DNA of 64,000 bases, taken from positions 10,136,413-10,200,412 of the forward strand of contig NC_061783.1 in the NCBI RefSeq assembly GCF_022458985.1. Direction: 5' to 3'. The notes under the pieces were generated by a model. That model did no database searches, was not told the origin of the DNA, and saw only the letters and a program-made list of their open reading frames with translations. Both the position numbers and the translations under genes were made by a program. Positions 26,496 through 35,800 of this stretch are shown piece by piece; within the stretch, counting starts at the first letter, position 1, and each line of letters begins with the position of its first letter. This DNA is from Mugil cephalus (taxonomy: Eukaryota; Chordata; Actinopteri; Mugiliformes; Mugilidae).

Positions 26496-28158
26496 ATGCC
26501 ACCAGCAAGGAGAGATCCTCGATACAGTGTTCAGGATGTCATTTCCATCGTCCAAAATGGAGAGAGTCATGTGGACCTCGATTTCGACGACACTGATGCA
26601 AGTGACGAGGAATCGGATAGCGATGCCTGCGTGGACAAAGAAAACATAGAACCTGATTGCCCAGCCAATGTGGACATTGAGGCTCAATCAAACAGACACA
26701 CCATGCCCCGTGACAGATATCGCTGGCAAAAAAAATATTTTATCAGTCCCAATACTGATTTTTCTGGTCCAGCTCTCACAGATGATGTCACCTCCCTCCA
26801 CACACCACTGCAATACTTCCAGAAGTTTGTGTCAGAAGACATGGTTGAAGCTCTGGCAACAAATACGAATGAGTACAGCACTCAAAATCACAGAAGATCA
26901 GTTAACACAAATTCAAAAGAAATACAGACAGTGTTCGGCATGTACCTGAGGATGGGCCTGGTACAAATGCATCGAACCCGTATGTACTGGGAGACGGATA
27001 CACGGCACCCAGCTGTTGCTGATGCGATGCCACGCAACAGATTCCAATCGCTTTTGACGTCATTGCATTTTGTAAACAACTTGACAGTGTCGGAGACTGA
27101 AAAGAGGGACAAACTCTGGAAACTCAGACCATGGCTTGATTCGCTCAGAGAGAACTGCCTGCAGGTGGTACCAGAAGAGCACAATTCTGTGGATGAGATG
27201 ATGATACCTTTCAAGGGGAAGTTCAGCAGCATCAAGCAGTATATGCGTGGCAAGCCACACCCATGGGGGTTTAAAGTATGGGTGAGAGCTGGAATTTCTG
27301 GCATGATGCTTGACTTTGATGTTTACCAAGGGTGCATCAATGGAGTACGAGTCAAGTCTGAACTTGGATTGTCAGGTGATGTTGTGATGAAGCTTGCCTC
27401 CACACTTCCAAAGGGCCAAAACTATAAGATCTACGCAGACAACTACTTCACCTCTGTTCCACTGGTAGCAAAGCTCCTTGAGCAAGGCATCCATTATGTG
27501 GGAACAGCCAGGCAGGTCCGCCTGCCCAACTTTACAGCGAAATACAAGTACGCCCTGAAATCCCGGTGGTGGTACATGTACATCTTCTGGCACACCATCA
27601 CCCTCGCTGTGGTCAACACCTGGCTCCTCTACAAGCGGCACTGCCAAGCTCTCAAGATGCCAAAGAAGGAGACACTGAAGATGAGGATGTTCCAGGCACA
27701 GCTTGCATCCTCTCTCATTCTGGTAATTATCTATTTCTGCTATTTACCTTGTTTGTGACATATTTGACTGGTATCTTCATACGTATTTGAGATGTATATG
27801 AACTGATATATTTCTTCTTTTTTATCCTAATCAGGTGGGCGCAGCACCCAAAACTCAAAAGAGAGGACGACCATCTGCAGGCAACAGGAGCCCAGGCGCA
27901 GCAGGGAGCCCTTTGGATGCTGGAAAGAAACCATCCTTGGGTGATGGGAGTCCAAGCGGTCCCTCCTCCAAAAAAACATGTGCACACCCCCCTCTGGATG
28001 TGCGCAGAGACCTCATTGGACACTTTCCACACAAGACAACAAGAGGACGCTGCAGACATTGCAGTAAAGGGTATACTAATACCCAATGCAGCAAATGTGA
28101 TGTCCACCTCTGCTTTTCAGAGGACAAGAACTGCTTCGGGGACTATCACTGCAACTGA
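26496..28158 (+). CDS. piggyBac transposase-derived protein, two exons, catalytic region partly deleted
   Basis: Coding exons are 26496-27722 and 27835-28158, joined in phase 0 across a 112-bp GT-AG intron, giving 516 aa. The start is the ATG (MPPARRDPRYS) directly after a 3' splice site; an in-frame ATG at 26436 lies inside the intron. In order: an acidic N-terminus, the DDE transposase core, and a C-terminal Cys-rich domain from exon 2 (CRHCSKG, CSKCDVHLC). Two catalytic Asp are visible, D233 in VDEMMIPFKG and D315 in YADNYFTS. The family's third Asp, in the MGGVD motif, is absent: sequence jumps at about residues 345-350 from RLPNF to YKYALKSRWW. From memory PGBD4 proteins are about 585 aa, so very roughly 100 residues or fewer are missing, in frame. 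It should be able to bind DNA but not to catalyse transposition. Confidence 0.85.
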
Positions 28159-28211
28159 CTGCAACGTATAATGTAAATAATGTAAATAACTGTCAAAGTG
28201 CTTGTTGTTTG

Positions 28212-28217
28212 AATAAA
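28212..28217 (+). terminator. Polyadenylation signal of the piggyBac transposase gene
   Basis: AATAAA lies 54 bp after the transposase stop codon and inside the right end of the element. Confidence 0.65.
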
Positions 28218-28523
28218 TCACACTTCATAACAACATGACTAAGATTATTATTTATGCTATATGCTGGTTTGGGAAAAGCAAAACCCTGCAAATGAATCCT
28301 TAGTTCTGTACTGTTGTTCAGACAATGAGTGGAAATACAGAAGATTCTGCTCCCCTTTACGCCCAAAGTTGCAATATTACAACCTTTCCGTAAAAACTTA
28401 CTAAAACATAAAATTTTTGAAAACACTCCATTTTCACCCCCAAATGCCTCCTACAACAACATCTGAATGGTTAATTTTTTTTTTTTTTTTTTTTGCGTTT
28501 TTCTATATCTGGGTTTTACAGGG

Positions 28524-28790
28524 TTAAATAAGCGTAAAAATAAAAGCATGAAAAAATAAGACTGCACGGGCTAAATTAGACTAAGAAATAAAAATGTGAA
28601 AAAGAAAGGGCAAAAGCAGATATACATAACAGAGTTGAACAGTGAGGATGTACTTTGAATGTTACTGATAATGTGAATGGTCTCACACTGGTCTCAGAAA
28701 CTCTTTCAGAAAATCTTTATCGTTATACTGACATCGTTATTGTGCAGTATATACAGCCAATGGTCATTATTGCGCAATTACTGCTTTTGC
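28524..28790 (-). mobile_element. L2-type LINE tail, minus strand, part 2
   Basis: Read on the minus strand, this stretch carries the L2 3' UTR up to the point where the piggyBac element cut it: CATGCTTTTATTTTTACG followed by CTTATTTAA. The same words occur uninterrupted in the plus-strand copy at about 25170-25205. The far limit is approximate. It ends only about 200 bp before the bet1 start codon. Confidence 0.65.
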
Positions 28791-28985
28791 ATCAGTCGGT
28801 TTAGCTAGGGAAGGATTGTCCTCGTCGGCCACCGTATGATGTCGTGGCGTTTCCTGACGATCACTGATTAGCCGTGGCGTCCCCGCTATCCGTGGATAAA
28901 AGCTAATTCCAACTTATTCCAGTCTTCGTTTTTAGCTCTTACGACTACATAAACTATTGAACAGCGTTATCTTAAGTGAGTCGAG

Positions 28986-30448
28986 ATGAGACGCAGCGGA
29001 CTTGGTAAGAAATAAACATGATAAAGATGGTTTAAGCAGTTAGCCAAGTACCGTTAGCCATGTTATTCTCAAATGTAAATGAAGGGTGACTGTTGTGTGT
29101 TTTCGGCCCACGTTTGTATAACTTTCTCCTCTTTAACGTTATGTACAGGCGAAGGAGCCCCTGGCAATTATGTAGCAAGCGGATACAGCGTGTATGAAGA
29201 GGAGAATGAACACTTACAGGAGGGACTGCGAGCTAAAGTCAACGCTCTGAAAAGTGTAAGTAAATATTGGTAACAAGCCCACAGTTTAGGTTTAAGGTTT
29301 GAACGTGTGGCACAGTTTGTAAGAAGAGTTTTAGGGTTTCTCATTTTGGTCAAAGATCTGAGATTAATCCAAATAAGTGGCTGTAACTAATTAGATGTTA
29401 TGTTGCTAATCTTACAGCTGTCCATTGACATTGGAACGGAAGTCAAATACCAAAATAAAATGCTGGACGATATGGTGAGTTTCGCTTTTACTTTGCACCT
29501 TTACTTTGTCAGAAGGGATCTAATATTAACTGCTTTAAGTACAGTTACTGGTGCAGTTTAATGACACACTCACTTGCCAGTTCTTTAGATACACTAATTA
29601 GCACTGATACTAAGGCTGGGTATTGGCAATGACTTCACGATACGATACGTGTCATGATAGATACATTATTGCGATTTGATGATATTCAAAATCGATATTG
29701 TATTGGAAGAAAAAATATCGCGATATATTGCCATATTGATATTTTTCCCACCCCTAACTGATTCATGTTATAAACAGTCCATCGCTCGATCTGAGATTCA
29801 TGAATTTTATGGTGTTCAGTATTTCTTTCCAGTAACTGAGAGAGCTGCTGATTCAGCTGTGTTTTTATTTTGGAGACTGGGCTTTGTGGTACATTAAATG
29901 TTATTGGGTTGTACTGACACATATTATTCTGACAACCCCATTTTAGGGACAGGCTATGTAACGGAAACACGTTTGTGGTTTAACCCAATTTAGTTTAACA
30001 GCACCACAGAGTACATCCTTCGAAATGATCATGATTGAATTACCACCTTTCTGACTCAACATAAACAGAACATTAGAAGAGTCGTAAAGAGAGATCTGAA
30101 GCAGGATTGTTATATTCTCTCACTAGTCTTTTAGCAAGTGACTGTAAAAGTGTAATCAACCAAATGTAACTTGGCAGCTATAATAAATACAACTTTTTCC
30201 TCTGGAATGTGGTGCAAACCATAGTAATGGCTCCTTTACTTTGAGTGCCGTGTGTTTACCTACACACTTAAAATCCCTCTGTTCCTCTTCAGGACACGGA
30301 CTTTGACTCTACGGGCGGACTGCTCGGCGCCACCATCGGCAGAGTCAAGCAGCTGTCCAGGGGCAGTCAGACCAAACTGTTGTGCTACATGCTGCTCTTC
30401 TGCCTTTTTGTCTTCTTTGTCCTGTACTGGTTCATCAAGCTGAGGTGA
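28986..30448 (+). CDS. bet1: BET1 Golgi vesicular membrane-trafficking SNARE
   Basis: Coding exons: 28986-29004, 29149-29255, 29418-29474, 30293-30448, all with GT-AG sites, total 112 aa. BET1 is a Qc-type SNARE that pairs with syntaxin-5, GOSR2 (membrin) and SEC22B or related SNAREs to fuse ER-derived vesicles with the Golgi. The protein opens [14 protein letters not shown], close to mammalian BET1. Its SNARE helix covers about residues 25-85, with the likely central-layer glutamine at Q54 (KYQNKML). It ends in a tail anchor of about residues 89-109 followed by KLR; the block [12 protein letters not shown] is almost invariant in the family. The first coding exon is only 19 bases. It converges on the acyl-CoA dehydrogenase gene. 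Confidence 0.97.
29612..29757. repeat. MITE-like repeat in bet1 intron 3
   Basis: About 146 bp beginning GGCTGGGTATTGG and ending CCCACCCCTAAC, with repeated CGATAT words inside. Ends of this kind are common in fish terminal-inverted repeats. No clear target duplication was found. Confidence 0.5.
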
Positions 30449-30912
30449 TAGGACTCTGTTGGACTTTGCCATATAGCGCCACATCATCCTTCTTGGTCTC
30501 CGCAGTGCTGAATCATCTCTCGACTGACGTTATGATGAGGAAAGGCAGGGATGTTTTTTAATGACTCTGCTTTACAGTATGTGCCCTGATGTCTGAGCAT
30601 TATTATGAGTTGTGACACAAGTCCCAAAACGTAAAACTGCTGGGAAGAACCCAGAGATGATACATGATAACAGTTAACCTGAAGAAGACAGTACAGTATT
30701 TGTATAGAGTTTACCACTGGCCAATTTACCTGGAATAAGAAGGCACGTCACAACTGTTAGTAGTTTATTATTCAACTTAATTTATAGAATTATACATTAA
30801 ACACACAATGTAGTGGATTGGCTTTAAATAATGAATGGACATTATTTCACAGCCATGAAAACAATAGCAGAATACTTCATTGTCTTAACTGTGTTGTAAA
30901 AATGTTAATGTA

Positions 30913-30918
30913 AATAAA
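30913..30918 (+). terminator. bet1: Polyadenylation signal, bet1
   Basis: AATAAA about 465 bp after the bet1 stop. It is the best-placed signal before the opposing gene's 3' end. Confidence 0.55.
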
Positions 30919-31075
30919 CAAATTTTATGCACCGACTTGGCTAGTACGAGTTTATGCTACTTTCTCACATATAGAATGTGCTGTAGATGTTTCTACACAG
31001 CTGTATAAATCTGTCATTTACACATGGACACTACGATGAACCTGAGCTGGATATTTACTTTACACAACAACCATT

Positions 31076-31081
31076 TTTATT
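31076..31081 (-). terminator. Polyadenylation signal, acyl-CoA dehydrogenase gene
   Basis: AATAAA on the minus strand, 275 bp past the stop codon. The opposing bet1 signal is only about 160 bp away, so the two genes end tail to tail. Confidence 0.55.
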
Positions 31082-31355
31082 CACATTATTTTTTTTGTCA
31101 TCCATTCTACAAAAATCTTTTTCTACAAAGTCTTTTAAAAGAAACACAATGATGCCTAAACTGTACAGCTTCACTCTTCTGAGTGTTTGGAGCAGTTTTG
31201 AGGACGGCATACGGTGTCGTTACAACAATCAAAGGCAAAATGAAAAACATCCTCATATGCTGAAGAGGTCAAATTGTTAAAATATATCTGCACTTAGGTG
31301 ATCCGTTCTATTTTTCCAAGCAAAATATCAGTTGCGTGGGCAGCCACCGATGACA

Positions 31356-32784
31356 TCACTTCTTAGGTAGAATGTCCATGTACTTGGAAATGATTCCCAG
31401 CATGACCTCATCAGCTCCTGCACCAATCGACATCAACCTGGAATCCCTGCAGAGGGAACAAAATGCAAACTGTCTTCAGTCTTGTCACCACTACCTAAAC
31501 CCCGTTCTGCGTCTGATCGGTATACATTCTACCAGCACCAAGGGTTTATGTTGTGTTACTGTGGGGCATGAAGTACAGGTGAATTATCTGCCCCATCACT
31601 AGATGTCAGCACAGTGTAAAATAAAAACTTGGAGAATCTCAAACTAAGAGCTTCTACAATGAAACTAAACGAGGGACTGAGTCATCGGGAATGATTGAAT
31701 GAAGCCATTAATATGTCAAACTCTATCAAATTATATTTAATTTAGGAGTAAAATACAGTGACCACATGTTTTATCTAACTTCTCTAAGTGGTGAGGTTGC
31801 TGTTACCATAGGAACATTAAATTCTCGTAATGGCACACAGTTGGCAGTAAAATATAACAAAAGTTGAGGAGTTGTAGACTGAGGTGGCTGTAGTGGTTAC
31901 ATGTTCATGAAAACTGCACGGCCTTTTATTCAGTATTACATACACAGTCGAGCATGCTTCAGGTTCAACTTAAGGTAATTTGCTTCGGGTTAAATGTTTT
32001 CATATAATTTGTTCAAATGTTCAATTTATTTCTAAAACTGCAGCTCCACACTCTGTTTCTGAGCACCTACCTGTAAAATCTGCTGACCAGCACATCACTG
32101 GTGAATCCCATCCCTCCCCAGAACTGGAGACAGCTGTCGCTCACTTCTCTGGCCAGGCGGCCCCCTTTTAACTTGGCCATGGATGCCAGTTTGGTGACAT
32201 CGTTGCCTTTGATGTACAATGCTGCGGGAGAAAAAAAAAAAAAAGAACAGAAGTTGGGACACAAGCAGAGGAAAATGTCCAAGTGGAGAGAATATTAAAA
32301 AAAAAAGAACAAAAGTGGTTCAGTTTCAGAGTCACCTGTGGCTGACTCTGATTGTTTTTCCCCATTCAAACCTTTTCCCGCTGCAGCTGATCAATGCCTA
32401 TAGTTTAAGTACCCTCCAGAGGGGCATGTGTGAGCTGTGTGATTTCTCCTGTTTGTGTGTAAAGAAGCTTATTTGAGTCAGTGTGTGAGTGTATGTTTAC
32501 ATGCTTGTGCCAAACAGATGCTAGAGCTGGGATTTCTGGGCAAGCAACTTGGACGTGAACCATCACCAGCTAGATGAATTCATTCGGCGCTGCAAGCCGC
32601 TGAGGACGTTCTAAACAGAAAAATCACAAGACCTTGGACACTCGCCCGGCTGACAGGCACCCGCATATTCAGATCATGAACGCTGCAGAATGAAGCAGTT
32701 GGGGCTGTAATTTGGAAGGGCTGCACATGTGCCATTATTTCAGTAACACAGAGCTACCACATTGCTCTCTGGTTGGCTTCATGC

Positions 32785-32822
<38 letters not shown>

Positions 32823-35800
32823 CGCTTTTCAACCAACCGGCAGCATTACGTGATTAAAAAAACAGCCATTCAAGGCTAGTCTGACATTCACATCATTCTT
32901 ATTTATAAATCGTAGCCCTGCTGATGAACAGTCCAGTGATGCATTCACTGGATATCATTTTTCTAACGTAACGCACGTGTAAATCCAAGATTAATACGAG
33001 CGTAGATTAATACGAGACTTACTGACATTGAGAAGAATGTTCACAGAGTCGATTCTGCAAATATACAGCATTACATAACGATTTCAGGCTAATAAAAGCT
33101 CCTCTGTGGATTTAGGCTTATGTTTTGTTTCTCTTCATGTAAAGCTTCATCATCATGTTTAGATGAGGGCTCTGTGGGTTAGGGATGGGTATTGTTAAGG
33201 TCTTATCTGATACCTGTGACAAACAGGTACTTTTGAAACAGTGCCAGTGCTTAAAGAATGAAAAAACAGACAAACTTCGTCTAAAAATGGTGCCTTTTCA
33301 TTATTAAGGCATCTTGACTCTGTCAAGTTGAACAAAACATTGATTTAAACAATACCAATACCGATTTAAACAATACCAATACAACTAAGACTAAGAAATA
33401 AATTAACCAATATAAAATAAAATTCACAACAACCTGCCATAATTATCATAATAATTAACAGTGGCGTGGGGTCTGGCAGGCTATCAAAGACGGTACTTTT
33501 GTTAGCTTTTTTTAAAAAAAAGCTGTGTCATCAGACGTTTAATTGAATTCGAGGTGCTGCCTCTCTTGCAACACTTGTTGTGGGTTGTCCAGTCTGCATC
33601 TTTTGAGGTGAAGTACAGTCAAACTTTTGACCGTTTGACCTTAGGCATTTTGACTTCCAACCATGCAGGTGAAAAACTGACTGTAGTAACTGTAATGCAG
33701 GGTCGTTCAGCAATAGAGCTAAGGGGGCAACAATTAAACATCTACTGGCACTGAAATCTGCGTTTCTTTTACTGTCTGCATCAGCACCGGTGCCATTATG
33801 GTACCAGGCATCGGTACTCATTCTACTGTGGGTACATATTGTCTGTTGAGGAAATCCTTGCTCTTTATAACTCTACCTGTACAGGATGTTTAGAGTGGTT
33901 GTCTAACATGACAGATTGAATAAAGGACGGTTCACACGCCTCCTTGGTGGATATGCATCTAAAACATCTGGACCACAAAAAGTAATGTTGTTTCAAGAAT
34001 CAAACTTATTTTAAAAAGTGCAATATATAAACGTTATAATGGGAATAGGTCAAGGTTGTGATTATTTCCAATGTATTCTTTCACTGCTTTAAAACCAAGA
34101 CATTCAGAGGAAACATTAAGAGTCATTGATCTTTATTTTGTGCTATGTTGCCTCTTTATAATGTGACTCTACCTGTAGCACGGTAGAGGAGGGAGCGGAG
34201 CAGCTCCACCTCCGTCTGCAGCTCTGCCAACCTGAAGTGAACGGCCTGGTGGTAGAGCACCGGCTGCTTGAAGATCTTCCTCTGCCGCGTGTACTGGATG
34301 GTCTCCTGGATGATGGTGTCCATCGTGGTCAGGACTGGAAGGGAAACAGTTCACACAGAGACGGGCTGTAGGCTTGTTTTTAATATCATGGTTGAGTGCC
34401 ATCAGCACCGAAGGAACTACCTGTCCTGGAAGTATTCTGGTCTGGCTTGTACAAGTCGTCTCTCCCCGCGTCAGATTCAGTAGAAACTTTCAAATAGTTT
34501 CATGCTTATTCTGCCCAAAGAAAACACTGACTCATGCTTGTTCCTCAAAATCTGACATAAACAACTGCTTAACGAAAGATTAATGGCTTGAACTGTGAGA
34601 CCTCGACTCCCAATTTTAGGAAACCACCAGTGAAACACAAATAATACCAAAAACTACGTTTTCCAGTTAAATTTGTATAAAGCAGATTAGAAAAACGGGG
34701 GTGAAAAATTAAGGGGAACTCAGAAATATGATATCTGACGACTTAGTGAGGTTACTACCTCCACTGAGTACGGTTCACTCACCATTGGCCACCGCCCACA
34801 GCCGCTCTTCCTGGAACTGAAGCATCTGATATGTGAAGCCCATGCCTTCCTCGCCGATTATGTTCTTACAGGGCACGTGGACGTCATCGAAAAACACTTC
34901 AGCCGTGTCTGATGACCACATGCCCAGCTTATCAATCTTGCGTGCGATTTGCACTCCTAGTAAGACAGGGAACAGAACGAACATCATCGTGCATCCCTGC
35001 AAAAACACACGCACGTGCCAAATAACAAATCTGGGTTTTTCAGAACGACATAAAAACAGGATGTATCTTCTGGATGTACAAAAATTAGACACACTCTACT
35101 ACGATTCAACGGTTTACGTCAAACCAACTGTCCCTACCTGGCAGGTTCATGGGCATACAGATGAGAGATTTGTTCCTGTGGGGCGGTCCGTCGCTGGTGT
35201 TGGCGAGGAGACACATCCAGTCGGCCTGGGTGCCGTTGGTGGTCCACATCTTTCCCCCGTTGATCACGTACTCATCCCCTTTCCTCACCGCTTTGGTCTT
35301 GATGCCTGAATCAGTGTTAGAGAGTGCAGAAAATCGAAAACACAAGAACACACACTTCAATGAAAAGGTGTAATGGAAAGTTATGCAGTTTGGAGTTTCA
35401 TAATCCAACGCTTTCTAGCTAGCAGTCAGTAGCTAGTTGGTAGCTAGTGGACGTTCCAGGCTCTGGTTGCCTTGGTAACCCTCCTTTATAATTTCATATA
35501 GATGGAGCTCGGTCTTCTCGTTGTCTCCACCTGGGTTCACCCGACGGTCACCATGCTAATTTTGGAGGTAGGAACCAAATTCATTGACTGTGTATCTTTG
35601 TAATAAACAGAACGTTGTATTGTCAACCAACTGTATCAGGCGCTCCAACAGGTCATCAATCACACCCCATGGAAGTTGATATTAGTTCAAGTACGTGCGG
35701 ATTCATTCTGTGTCACCACCCACCCAACACGACAGTAGAGATAAAACATAACAGAGATCCAAAACGAAAGAAGCCAAACGGGGGAATCTAATCACAGAGC

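Larger units (their letters stand above)
25425..28523 (+). mobile_element. piggyBac transposon (PGBD4-like), inserted in an L2 tail
   Basis: The 3.1-kb element begins CCCTCTAAGACCCAG and its right end, read in reverse, begins CCCTGTAAAACCCAG. The right flank is TTAA (28524-28527). The left flank is AGAA; comparison with the neighbouring L2 copy shows that about five bases including that TTAA have been lost. The 16-base near-palindrome GTTGCAATATTACAAC occurs at 25793-25808 and 28368-28383, with a variant at 25441-25456. Inside lie a TATA box, a 5' UTR intron, a two-exon transposase gene and a polyadenylation signal, so the element once was autonomous in layout. Confidence 0.88.
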
